A DNA stretch of 64,000 nucleotides from the NCBI GenBank assembly GCA_016871805.1, contig VHCG01000005.1:47373-111372 (forward strand). Reading direction: 5' to 3'. Position 1 is the first letter of the stretch; each line of letters starts with the position of its first letter. The position numbers and the translations under genes were made by a program. Shown piece after piece: positions 1-8,616 of the stretch. Under the pieces are notes generated by a model. That model had not been told where the DNA came from. It ran no database searches and worked only from the letters and a program-made list of their open reading frames with translations. The stretch comes from Verrucomicrobiota bacterium (GTDB lineage Bacteria; Verrucomicrobiota; Verrucomicrobiia; Limisphaerales; UBA9464).

Positions 1-1
1 C

Positions 2-1332
2 ATCCTCGCGATGCTGGTCGGGGGCATCGCCTTCTCTGTCACACGGATCCGTCGCACCCAGGCAATGGGCATCGTGCTGACCACGACCCTGTTGGTGGGA
101 TTGGGCATCTGGAGCGCGATCGATGCCGGCGCCGCGTGGCAGCGGGATGGGTTGTGCTCCAGGCTCGGGATCGATTCCGGGACCGGCTGGACGATGTGGG
201 TCCTTTGTCTGATGGATCTCCTGATCGTCCTCGTGGCTCCGGAGCAGGACCTACGACGTGGGATCGTAGGCGGCGCACTCATCCTCAGCGCCGGCAACCT
301 CATCGCGTACGGGGCACACGATTTGATGTCGATGTGGGCCGGCTGGATCGTTGGTTCGATCCCTTTCGTCGTCGGGGACCTCCGCAGAGACGTGGCGGCC
401 CGATCCGTTCTCATGCCGGCCGTTGGCAGTGTGATCGTCTTCGGGCTCGCCCTCATGGCACAGGCCATGGTCGCCCGTCCCCTCACGGTCTCCACCCTCA
501 TCCTCGTCGCCGTGGCCTTGCGCAAGGGGATCCTCCCGTTCCACGGCTGGGTCGTCCGTGCCTTTGCCGAGAGCCCGCTCGTCTGGATCATGCTGCTGTT
601 CAACGGCCACCTGGGCGGCCTCCTACTGCTGCGCCATGCGATCGCCCGCCACGGTCTGGAGAGCGGGCTGGTCGAGATCGCCACGGGAATCGTCATCCTG
701 TCGTCGATCGTCTGCAGTCTGCGCGGGCTCGTGGAACCCAACCCCGTCGGCTGCTGGGCTACCTGTTCACTGGACAGTCCGGACTCGTGGTGGGCGGCGG
801 GCTCCTCGCGAACACCCAGGGGATCACCGGAGCGCTTGTCCACTGGCTGGTCGTGGTCATCGCCTCGTCAGGCCTCTTCATGCTCCTTCGGATCCTCGAG
901 AGCCGGATCTCCGGTCCTGACTGGTGGCGTCAACCTCAGGGTCTCGGCGTCTCGGCACCTCGGCTGGCCGCTTTCTTTCTGCTCTTTGCCCTGACGCTGG
1001 CCGGACTGCCTGGAACGCTGGGCTACTGTTCCCAGGAGCTCCTCTTCACCGGAGCGGCGGAACATTCGATCCCTCTGGGATGGACCCTGGCGCTGACCTC
1101 GGCGCTCAATGCCATCAGCGTCTTTCGGCTCTTCACCCAGCTCTTCCTCGGTGTCCCGGCAACCCGTGCCCTGCCCGTTCCGGATCTGCTGTCCCAGGAG
1201 CGCTGGCCGCTCGCAATCGGTCTGGTTCTTCTCATCGTCACCGGCCTCTTTCCCTCACGCATGATGCGGCTTCCAGAGAGCCCGGCCCACGAGATCGGCA
1301 CACCGGCTCAGGCACACGGCAGGGAGCACTGA
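2..1332 (+). pseudogene. NuoL/NuoM-like proton-conducting membrane transporter, 5' partial and frameshifted
   Basis: A hydrophobic polytopic protein of the proton-pumping NADH dehydrogenase/Mrp antiporter family (NuoL/M/N, DabB-like). It is open at the window edge. Family-like blocks are 'LRKGILPFHGWVVRAFAE' in the first reading frame and 'LPGTLGYCSQELLFTGA' in another frame. The frame changes inside the C run at 742-745: adding one C restores a continuous protein through VEPNP-RRLLGYLFTGQSGLV, and the second frame ends at 1332. So this is one gene with a one-base deletion, either a real mutation or a homopolymer error. Which complex it serves cannot be told because upstream genes are outside the window. 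The family call is fairly sure; the exact subunit is not. Confidence 0.6.
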
Positions 1333-1460
1333 ACCGCTGCCAACGTCGATCGCTGCGCTTCCCAGACCCAGGGGAGATGCGGGAGGGCCCCACATCGCTC
1401 CTCGGCCTGAGGTCGTGGCCCCGATTGCCGCCACGACGAAAACACGGTACCTCTTCGCCC

Positions 1461-1946
1461 ATGCCGAGTTTCGACATCGTGTCCCAGGTCAATCCGATGG
1501 AGATCGACAACGCCTTCAGCCAGGCCAAGAAGGAGCTGGCGACGCGGTTCGACTTCAAGGACAGCGGGGCGGAGATCGTGCTGGAGAAGAACGAATTCAA
1601 GCTCCGGGCCGGCGACGCCTTCAAGATGCAGCAGCTCACGGAGCTCCTCGTCGGCAAGCTGGCCAAGCGCGGCATCAGCCTGAAGAACGTCGACACCGGC
1701 AGCGCGGAGCTCTCCCCGCTCGGGCACGCCCGCCAGGTGGTCAAGATCAAGCAGGGCATCGACGGGCCCACCGCGAAGCAGATCTCGCAGTTCATCCGCC
1801 AGACGGGACTCAAGGTGACCGCGGCCATCCAGGGCGAGGAGGTCCGCGTCACGGGCAAGAGCCGTGACGACCTCCAGTCCGTCATCGCCGCGGTCCGACA
1901 GGAGGAGTGGGCCGTGGCCCTGAACTTCGTGAACTTCCGGGACTGA
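1461..1946 (+). CDS. yajQ: YajQ family nucleotide-binding protein
   Basis: A 161-residue soluble protein matching the YajQ/UPF0234 family over its full usual length. It begins MPSFDIVSQVNPMEIDNA and ends with the typical 'EEWAVALNFVNFRD'. The family has two ferredoxin-like folds, and some members bind cyclic di-GMP or act as chaperones; the ligand in this organism is unknown. The ATG is chosen because homology begins exactly there, although the frame stays open further upstream over the end of the preceding transporter gene. It stands alone between the transporter and the TonB operon. Confidence 0.93.
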   Translation: MPSFDIVSQVNPMEIDNAFSQAKKELATRFDFKDSGAEIVLEKNEFKLRAGDAFKMQQLTELLVGKLAKRGISLKNVDTGSAELSPLGHARQVVKIKQGIDGPTAKQISQFIRQTGLKVTAAIQGEEVRVTGKSRDDLQSVIAAVRQEEWAVALNFVNFRD

Positions 1947-2054
1947 CCCCCTTTCCGTCTCCCCCTCCCGCCGCATCGTCGGCCGCCCTTGGCGCACGGT
2001 TGCTCTTGGCCCTTTGCTCTTCGGCCTTCGTGCGGCAAGGTTGACGGGCATTCG

Positions 2055-3173
2055 GTGACAACCACCTGGCCCATTGACCGCTGGTGGAGGAGCGTCCGAT
2101 CCCCGTTGGGAATCGCCCTGCTCCTCTCCCTGCTGCTGCACGGATACGTCTGGCTGATGGCGGTGCTGATCGAGGCGGCCTTGGCCAATGGCTGGATTCC
2201 TAAATTGATGGAGCCGGCCGTCGTTCCACTGGCCGCGAAGACTGTTCCGCCTCCGACCAACGCCCCTCCGGCTGAGGTCTGGAAGGAGGTCCCGCTGCAG
2301 TTCGTGGAGGTGGATCCGACGACGATATCCGATGCGCCCGACGACGCCACGTTCTTCTCCACCGCCAACACCCGTGCGGCGAACCCGGATCCGAAGACAA
2401 GTCCCCAGAACAAGCCCCGACTCGACGGGAAACGGGAGGATTCGCTGAAGACGTTCGACACGGCAAAGCCCACCCAGAAGGCCCAGCCGACCCCGGAGGC
2501 GGAATCGCCGCCCGACCAGGAAGCGGTGGCGGAACGGCGGGCCACGCCGACTCCGAAGCCGGCAGGACAGGAGCCCAAACTCGTCGAGAAAGCCCCTCCC
2601 CGTGAGGAGGTCCAGCCCGGCACCGCGCCCGGCGAAACATTACTGGCCAAGGCCACCCTGAAATCACAGGAACTCAAACCCCTGCCCCAGACCCAGCAGA
2701 CGCCCCAGAAGGCCACGCAGCCGGAGGAGCAGGCGCGTCCCCAGAAGCGAAGGACCCCCAAGCGCCTCGCCGAGGTCATGCCCGCGCGAGGTTTGATCGT
2801 AGGCGAAACGATGCGCCAGGAGGGCGGGGTCTCCCGCATGTCGGTGGAATCGTCCCTCGACGTCAAAGCCAGCCCCCTCGGGGACTACCACTACCGCATG
2901 GTTCTAGCGGTCCAGCAGCAATGGTACCGGCTCCTCGAGGAACGGCGCTACGCCCTGGAGCGCATCGGAAAGGTGGTGGTGTCGTTCGACCTCCATTCCG
3001 ATGGGTCCATCAGCGGCATCGAGACCAAGCAGTCGGAGGTCGGTGAGACGCTCTCCTTCCTCTGCGAGCTCTCGGTGATGCAACCCGCCCCGTTCGGCCG
3101 CTGGCCGGCGGATATCCGCCGCATGGTCGGGGGCGACGTCATCCCGGTCACCTTCACGTTCAACTACTACTGA
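2055..3173 (+). CDS. TonB/TolA-like energy transducer
   Basis: A single-span membrane protein of about 372 residues. It has a short basic N-terminus, a membrane helix around residues 17-40 (GIALLLSLLLHGYVWLMAVL), a long Pro/Lys/Glu/Gln-rich periplasmic stretch from about 50 to 265, and a C-terminal TonB/TolA-like domain (about 272-372). Function inferred: couples the ExbB-ExbD proton channel to outer-membrane receptors. It lies 3 nt before exbB, so it is probably co-transcribed. The frame is open back to a TTG at 1989; the GTG at 2055 is preferred because it puts the membrane helix at the usual distance from the N-terminus. No strong ribosome site is visible at either. Confidence 0.72.
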   Translation: MTTTWPIDRWWRSVRSPLGIALLLSLLLHGYVWLMAVLIEAALANGWIPKLMEPAVVPLAAKTVPPPTNAPPAEVWKEVPLQFVEVDPTTISDAPDDATFFSTANTRAANPDPKTSPQNKPRLDGKREDSLKTFDTAKPTQKAQPTPEAESPPDQEAVAERRATPTPKPAGQEPKLVEKAPPREEVQPGTAPGETLLAKATLKSQELKPLPQTQQTPQKATQPEEQARPQKRRTPKRLAEVMPARGLIVGETMRQEGGVSRMSVESSLDVKASPLGDYHYRMVLAVQQQWYRLLEERRYALERIGKVVVSFDLHSDGSISGIETKQSEVGETLSFLCELSVMQPAPFGRWPADIRRMVGGDVIPVTFTFNYY

Positions 3174-3176
3174 GAC

Positions 3177-3806
3177 ATGTTTGCCCTCCTGGCCGATGGC
3201 GGCCCCTTCGTCTGGCTCCTCCTCGTGATGTCCGTGATCTCGCTCGCGCTGGTCCTTGAACGGGGCTGGTACCTTCGACGATCTCGGGTGATGCCCCAGG
3301 TGCTGGTCGACGCCATGGAACGGCTCGATGCCGCCGGTCTCCGGGGCACGTGCACCGCGATGCCCTCGCCACTGTCCCGGCTTGTCGTGACCGTGCTGGA
3401 CCAAATCCAGTGGCCCAAGGAGGAAGTTGCCAGCGCCGTCGAGGTGAAGGCCCGACGCGAGGTCGCCCTGATGGAGCGCGGGCTCGTCATCCTGGAGATC
3501 GTTGTCGGAATCGCGCCCCTGGTCGGACTCGTCGGTACGATCTATGGGATCATTCCCCTGTTCGTTGACTTCGGTAAGGCCATATCCGGGGACTACGCCC
3601 TGCTCGCCAAGGGAATCGGGGCCGCTCTCAACAAGACCCTGGTGGGACTTCTCGTGGCCATCCCCACCCTCGTCGCGTGGAGCTATTTCAACAAAAAGGT
3701 GGAGGCCCTCGCCGTCGAGCTTGAGGGGCATTGCGACGCCCTGATCCGACGCCATTACCTCAGGGAGCGACTCGACGGCACGAAACCCGGCTCGCCCCGG
3801 CCATGA
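3177..3806 (+). CDS. exbB: ExbB/TolQ/MotA-type proton channel protein
   Basis: A 209-residue inner-membrane protein with the ExbB/TolQ three-helix layout: helix 1 near residues 10-28 (VWLLLVMSVISLALVLE), helix 2 near 105-130 (EIVVGIAPLVGLVGTIYG) and helix 3 near 148-168 (LNKTLVGLLVAIPTLVAW). The 'APLVGLVGT.YGII' segment and the LNKTLVG helix are the family hallmarks. It forms the proton-conducting stator complex with ExbD to energise TonB. Its stop overlaps the ExbD start as ATGA, so translational coupling is likely. Whether the system serves iron, vitamin or polysaccharide uptake cannot be told; no TonB-dependent receptor is in the window. Confidence 0.9.
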   Translation: MFALLADGGPFVWLLLVMSVISLALVLERGWYLRRSRVMPQVLVDAMERLDAAGLRGTCTAMPSPLSRLVVTVLDQIQWPKEEVASAVEVKARREVALMERGLVILEIVVGIAPLVGLVGTIYGIIPLFVDFGKAISGDYALLAKGIGAALNKTLVGLLVAIPTLVAWSYFNKKVEALAVELEGHCDALIRRHYLRERLDGTKPGSPRP

Positions 3807-4225
3807 AGTTCTACCCACGACGCCGCAAGGCCGCCCCGGCCATCATCATCATCTCGCTGATCGATGTGCTGATCGTGATGCTGGTATTCCTGCTGTTCAC
3901 CACCACGTTCAAGAACGCGCCGACGGTCAAGCTTGAGCTCCCCGAGACGAGCGATCCACCAAAGACGGGGGCCAGAAACGACACGCCACCGATGATCGTC
4001 ACCGTCGCCGCGAGGGAACCCAACTACTTCATCGGTAACCGGGCCGTGACCGCCGACCGCCTCCTCAACGAGCTGCGAACCGCGAAGACCAACGATCCTC
4101 AGATGCGTCTTGTGATCCGTGGCGATGGGGACGCCGCGTGGCGACTGGTCGTCAAGGTCCTGGACTTCGCCAAGCAGTCCCAGATCACGAACGTACGGGC
4201 ATTCACCAAGTCGAAGGTTCCATGA
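3803..4225 (+). CDS. exbD: ExbD/TolR-type biopolymer transport protein
   Basis: A 140-residue protein with a basic N-terminus and a single membrane helix (about 12-36) carrying the conserved proton-path aspartate, Asp21, in SLIDVLIVMLVFLLF. A periplasmic TolR/ExbD domain follows. The ATG at 3803 overlaps the exbB stop by 4 nt, which supports this start over the open frame upstream. It completes the TonB-ExbB-ExbD operon. The downstream Ig-domain gene is 112 nt away and probably a separate unit. Confidence 0.9.
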   Translation: MKFYPRRRKAAPAIIIISLIDVLIVMLVFLLFTTTFKNAPTVKLELPETSDPPKTGARNDTPPMIVTVAAREPNYFIGNRAVTADRLLNELRTAKTNDPQMRLVIRGDGDAAWRLVVKVLDFAKQSQITNVRAFTKSKVP

Positions 4226-4337
4226 GCGACAGGCCGACCCGTACCAAAACGTCCGCAGTGCAGTCGACGACACCCCGGTCCGGATTTGTCGTTTCCCGAT
4301 CCACGCATACCTTTCAACAGCAGTTGATACCACCTCC

Positions 4338-5561
4338 ATGAACACTCTCCGGCTGCCTTCCTTCGCTCTTTCGGTCCTGCTCCACGCCCTCCCGCTGGTC
4401 CGGACCGCTGCCACCGCGGATGTGCTGGCCGCCGCGTCCCCGATCGTCGCGCTTCTGCGGTGGATTGGGGGTGCCGCCGCGGTCGCAGGCTCGTTCCATG
4501 CCGTGTCCGGGAGCTCGATCACGGTCACAAGTCCCACGGAGAGCCGGGTCCGCGCGACCAATGGCGTCGACATCGCCTTCCGGGTCTCCCTGACCTACAC
4601 CTCGGGATCGACCGTCCGGAGTCCTGCGCTGTACGAGGCCTCGAATCTTCCGCCCGGATTCAACCCGCCCACCAAGTCGGGCTCGATCTGGCGGATCACC
4701 GGCAAACCGACGGCATCGGGCACGTTCGCCAACGTCATGCTGACCGGGTACCAGAACGTCAACGGCAACAAGGCCTCCGTTCCCCTCACCATCGTTGTCG
4801 TCGACGCTCCCCCTGCGATCACAACCCAGCCTGCCAATCTCACCGTGACGGCAGGACAGACTGCCACCCTTTCCGTCACGGCAACGGGCGGCTCTTTGGG
4901 ATACCAGTGGCTCAAGGGAGATCTCGAAATCCCCAAGGCGACGAATGCCTCGCTCACCTTCCCGTCCACGACGGTCACGGACGGCGGGACCTACAGCGTC
5001 CGGATCTCCAACAGCGGCGGATCCGTCCTGAGTGCGCCGACCGTGCTCACGGTCATCCCGGGGAGCCTGCCACCGGAATTCACCGCCCTCCCCCGTCCGG
5101 CAAGGGTCCATACCGGCGAAGCGGTGGCCCTCAACGCCGCTGCATCCGGTGATGGACCGCTGTCCTGGTCGTGGTCGAAGGACGGGGTCGTCCTCCCGGG
5201 ACAGACTGCCCCCACCCTCTCAATCCTTTCGGCTTCTGCAGATGATGGTGGAAACTATGTCGTGACCGTCACCGGCCCGGGCGGGGCGGCCTCGGCGCCC
5301 GCGGCGCGGGTCGCGGTGGTCCCCATCCTGTCCCTCGGGGATCCAGTGGTCGGTGGCGGAACCCTCTCCTTCGAACTGGGCGCCATCCCGGATCGGGTCT
5401 ACGTCCTGGAAACCTCCGCTGTGGACTCTCCGAACCTCTGGAACCCCGTCACCGAGGCCTCCGCAACGGGAGAAGCCGGTCCCGCCGGGATCGTCCCACT
5501 TCGTTTCCAGATCTCGGAGCCGGCCTCCGCAGCCGGCCTCTACCGGGTACGGGCGCGCTAG
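4338..5561 (+). CDS. Secreted Ig-like domain protein
   Basis: A 407-residue protein with an N-terminal hydrophobic signal segment (MNTLRLPSFALSVLLHALPLV). It then has a putative-Ig (He_PIG-like) module about 60-155 ('ASNLPPGFNPPTKSGSIW...ITGKP.ASGTF'), an Ig-like domain about 157-240 ('PPAITTQPANLTVTAGQTATL', 'YQWLKGD', 'DGGTYSVRISNSGG'), and a second Ig-like domain about 245-330 with 'SWSKDGVVLPGQTAPTLSI' and 'DGGNYVVTVTGPGG'. The tail ends 'AGLYRVRAR', an end type common in secreted verrucomicrobial proteins. No catalytic domain is visible; a surface or binding role is likely. The first in-frame ATG that gives a signal peptide was used. Confidence 0.78.
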   Translation: MNTLRLPSFALSVLLHALPLVRTAATADVLAAASPIVALLRWIGGAAAVAGSFHAVSGSSITVTSPTESRVRATNGVDIAFRVSLTYTSGSTVRSPALYEASNLPPGFNPPTKSGSIWRITGKPTASGTFANVMLTGYQNVNGNKASVPLTIVVVDAPPAITTQPANLTVTAGQTATLSVTATGGSLGYQWLKGDLEIPKATNASLTFPSTTVTDGGTYSVRISNSGGSVLSAPTVLTVIPGSLPPEFTALPRPARVHTGEAVALNAAASGDGPLSWSWSKDGVVLPGQTAPTLSILSASADDGGNYVVTVTGPGGAASAPAARVAVVPILSLGDPVVGGGTLSFELGAIPDRVYVLETSAVDSPNLWNPVTEASATGEAGPAGIVPLRFQISEPASAAGLYRVRAR

Positions 5562-5663
5562 CGCCACAAGGCTTCCATAGCCGCCGTGGAAGCAGGTTCC
5601 AGACGTCGAAATTTCCTTCGCGCATCCCTCGGGTCCGGTGTTTCATCCCGCCGCCCTCGATCC

Positions 5664-7250
5664 ATGCCGAAACGTACCGACATCCACTCCGTCCTCATCA
5701 TCGGCGCCGGGCCGATCATCATCGGCCAAGCCTGTGAGTTCGACTACTCCGGGACCCAGGCCTGCAAGGCCCTCCGGGAGGAGGGCTACCGGGTGGTTCT
5801 GGTGAACTCCAATCCGGCCACGATCATGACGGATCCGGAGTTCGCCGACCGGACCTACATCGAGCCGGTGACCCCGGAGGTCGTGGAGAAGATCATCGTC
5901 CGCGAACTCGACGAAATGCGCCGTATCGGGGTGCCCACCGAGGCCATGAACCCTGGCGTGGCCCACAAACTGGTGCTGTTGCCCACCCTGGGCGGACAGA
6001 CCGCGCTCAACACCGCCATGCGACTGCACAAGTCGGGTGTGCTCGCGAAGCACGGCGTCGAGATGATCGGCGCCAAGGCCGAGGCCATCGAGAAAGGCGA
6101 GGACCGACAGATCTTCAAGGACCTCATGCTGTCGATCGGCCTAGACGTCCCCGTCAGCGGAACGGCCCACGACATGCCGGAGGCCCGGACCGTGGCCGAG
6201 AAGATCGGGCGCTTCCCGGTCATTATCCGTCCCGCCTTCACCCTCGGCGGCACCGGCGGCGGCATCGCCTACAACCGCGACGAATTCGAGGAGATCGCCA
6301 AGCGCGGTCTCGATCTCTCCCCCGTCTCAGAGATCCTCGTCGAGGAATCCCTGCTCGGCTGGAAGGAATACGAGATGGAGGTGATGCGCGACCGGGCCGA
6401 CAACTGCGTCATCATCTGCTCGATCGAGAACTTCGATCCCATGGGAGTTCACACCGGCGACTCCATCACGGTGGCGCCGACCCAGACCCTCACGGACAAG
6501 GAATACCAGATCATGCGCGACCAGAGCTTCGCCGTGATCCGCGCCGTGGGCGTCGAGACCGGGGGGTCGAACATCCAGTTCGGTGTCAGTCCCGACACCG
6601 GACGGATGGTGATCATCGAGATGAACCCACGGGTGAGCCGGAGCTCCGCCCTCGCCTCCAAGGCGACGGGGTTTCCGATCGCTAAGATCGCCGCGAAACT
6701 CGCGGTGGGCTACCTGCTCGACGAGATCCGCAACGACATCACCCGGGAGACCCCCGCCAGCTTCGAGCCGACGATCGACTACGTCGTCACCAAGATCCCC
6801 CGGTTCGCCTTCGAAAAGTTCCCACAGGCGGATTCGACCCTGACGACCCAGATGAAGAGCGTCGGGGAGGCGATGGCCATCGGCCGGACGTTCAAGGAGA
6901 GCCTCCAGAAGTGTCTCCGTTCCCTCGAGATCGGACGCCAGGGGCTGGGTGGCGACGGCAAGCCCTGGCGGATCAGCGGTTGGAACCCGCGGATGGAGGG
7001 TTCCGAATCCCAGCCGGAGGGCCGGATGGTGGTCGATGTCTTCGGAGACCGGGACACCTTCCCGAGGGACGTGATCTCCCGGAAGCTGAGCGTACCGAAC
7101 TCGGACCGCATCTTCTTCATCCGCCATGCTTTCCGGGCCGGGTTCTCGGTCGATGAGATCTTCCAGCTCTCCAAGATCGACCGCTGGTTCCTCACCCAGA
7201 TTCGCGAGATCGTGGAGATGGAGGACGAGCTGGCGGCCTCTGCAAGCTGA
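5664..7250 (+). CDS. carB: Carbamoyl-phosphate synthase large chain, N-terminal half (split CarB)
   Basis: A 528-residue protein aligned to the N-terminal half of CarB from its first residues ([22 protein letters not shown]). It carries the first ATP-grasp domain that makes carboxyphosphate: [63 protein letters not shown]. It stops after '[19 protein letters not shown]', about where the allosteric/oligomerisation linker begins in the usual ~1070-residue protein. No C-terminal half follows in any frame, so its partner must be encoded elsewhere. An insert of about 35 residues lies near '[18 protein letters not shown]'. Split CarB is known in some archaea and bacteria. Role: arginine/pyrimidine synthesis. 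Confidence 0.9.
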   Translation: MPKRTDIHSVLIIGAGPIIIGQACEFDYSGTQACKALREEGYRVVLVNSNPATIMTDPEFADRTYIEPVTPEVVEKIIVRELDEMRRIGVPTEAMNPGVAHKLVLLPTLGGQTALNTAMRLHKSGVLAKHGVEMIGAKAEAIEKGEDRQIFKDLMLSIGLDVPVSGTAHDMPEARTVAEKIGRFPVIIRPAFTLGGTGGGIAYNRDEFEEIAKRGLDLSPVSEILVEESLLGWKEYEMEVMRDRADNCVIICSIENFDPMGVHTGDSITVAPTQTLTDKEYQIMRDQSFAVIRAVGVETGGSNIQFGVSPDTGRMVIIEMNPRVSRSSALASKATGFPIAKIAAKLAVGYLLDEIRNDITRETPASFEPTIDYVVTKIPRFAFEKFPQADSTLTTQMKSVGEAMAIGRTFKESLQKCLRSLEIGRQGLGGDGKPWRISGWNPRMEGSESQPEGRMVVDVFGDRDTFPRDVISRKLSVPNSDRIFFIRHAFRAGFSVDEIFQLSKIDRWFLTQIREIVEMEDELAASAS

Positions 7251-7376
7251 GGCCTCGCCGCCCTTAGGGCGAGCCGGGAAGCATTCTAGGGGGTTGTCAC
7301 GGAGGTGGACCTGCGGACCGCGGCCGACTTGCAGTCCTTCCGAATGCAGTCACCCTTCATCTCCGTCTGCCCTACC

Positions 7377-8489
7377 ATGAGAGTTCCCCGAGTCCTATAT
7401 CTCCTCCTGCTGGCCAACGTTGTTCTCGCGTCAACCGTTTCGCCGGTCGCCCAGACGGCGAAACCGGCCACACAGCCGGCACCGACTGCCACCCGTCCCA
7501 TGAACCCGTTCCAGAAACCCCAGGAGACCGATCTCAAGAAGAAGCTCACCCCAGAGCAGTACAAGGTCACCCAGCAGTGCGGCACCGAGCCCCCGTTTCG
7601 GAATGCCTACTGGGACAACAAGAAGACTGGTATCTATGTGGACATCGTCTCTGGCGAACCCCTGTTCAGTTCGCTGGACAAGTATGACTCCGGGTCCGGA
7701 TGGCCCAGCTTCACCCAGCCGATCGAGGGATCGGACATCGTCGAAAAGAAGGATCTGACCCACGGCATGGTACGGACCGAGGTTCGTTCCAAGGTGGCGG
7801 ACTCCCATCTGGGCCATGTCTTCGATGACGGTCCTGGACCCACGGGCCAGCGGTTCTGCATCAACTCGGCCTCGCTGCGATTCGTTCCGGTCGAGCGCAT
7901 GGCGGAAGAGGGATTTGGAGCCTACCTCGGGCCTTTTGTGAAGGCGGGTCTGATCCCCTTGGCGACCGCCACAACCGCCGCCGGGAAGCCTGGCCAGGGA
8001 AACCGTGAGACAGCGGTCTTTGCCGGGGGCTGCTTCTGGGGCATGGAGGAGATCCTGCGCAGGATCCCGGGCGTCCTCCAGACCACCGTGGGCTACACCG
8101 GCAGTTCGATACCAAACCCCACCTACAAGCAGGTGTGCACGGGCCAGACCGGCCACGCCGAGGCGATCGAGATCGTCTTCGACCCCTCGAAGATCAGCTA
8201 CGAGAAGCTGGTAGGGGTGTTCTTCCGGATGCATGACCCGACCACCCTGAACCGGCAGCACAACGACGTCGGAACCCAGTATCGCTCGGCTATCTTCTAC
8301 CTCGACGACCGCCAGCGCGAAACTGCCGAAGCGGTCAAGGCGAAGGTCGACAAATCCGGTCGCTGGAAACGCCCGATCGTCACCGAAATCACCGCGGCTT
8401 CCACCTTCTACCCCGCAGAGGCCTACCATCAGGACTATCTGATCAAGAACCCGGGTGGCTACAATTGCCACGTGCTGCTGCCCGAGTGA
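7377..8489 (+). CDS. msrBA: Secreted MsrB-MsrA fusion, peptide-methionine sulfoxide reductase
   Basis: A 370-residue protein with a signal peptide ([19 protein letters not shown]), then MsrB, then MsrA. The MsrB domain (about 50-185) has CGTEPPF, 'SGSGWPSF' and the catalytic '[11 protein letters not shown]'; the zinc CxxC pairs of many MsrB proteins are absent. The MsrA domain (about 205-370) starts with the catalytic 'GGCFWGMEE' and has '[11 protein letters not shown]', '[18 protein letters not shown]' and '[13 protein letters not shown]'. Together they repair both R and S methionine sulfoxide in exported proteins. A strong terminator follows. The ATG at 7377 gives the signal peptide; an upstream open frame has no homology. 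Confidence 0.92.
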   Translation: MRVPRVLYLLLLANVVLASTVSPVAQTAKPATQPAPTATRPMNPFQKPQETDLKKKLTPEQYKVTQQCGTEPPFRNAYWDNKKTGIYVDIVSGEPLFSSLDKYDSGSGWPSFTQPIEGSDIVEKKDLTHGMVRTEVRSKVADSHLGHVFDDGPGPTGQRFCINSASLRFVPVERMAEEGFGAYLGPFVKAGLIPLATATTAAGKPGQGNRETAVFAGGCFWGMEEILRRIPGVLQTTVGYTGSSIPNPTYKQVCTGQTGHAEAIEIVFDPSKISYEKLVGVFFRMHDPTTLNRQHNDVGTQYRSAIFYLDDRQRETAEAVKAKVDKSGRWKRPIVTEITAASTFYPAEAYHQDYLIKNPGGYNCHVLLPE

Positions 8490-8517
8490 CGTCCCGGGTG
8501 TAGGGTCAGTCTCCGCG

Positions 8518-8550
8518 AAACGCCGCCTGGATGGGCGGCGTTTGTGTTTC
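8518..8550 (+). terminator. Rho-independent terminator after msrBA
   Basis: A 10-bp perfect stem (AAACGCCGCC / GGCGGCGTTT) with a 6-nt loop, followed by a T-rich stretch, begins 28 nt after the msrBA stop. Confidence 0.75.
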
Positions 8551-8616
8551 CGCGGGCATCGGGGCGGTGCTGAAACCATCGCCAGTCGGGATTTCGATTC
8601 GACTTGGCCCGGTTCC

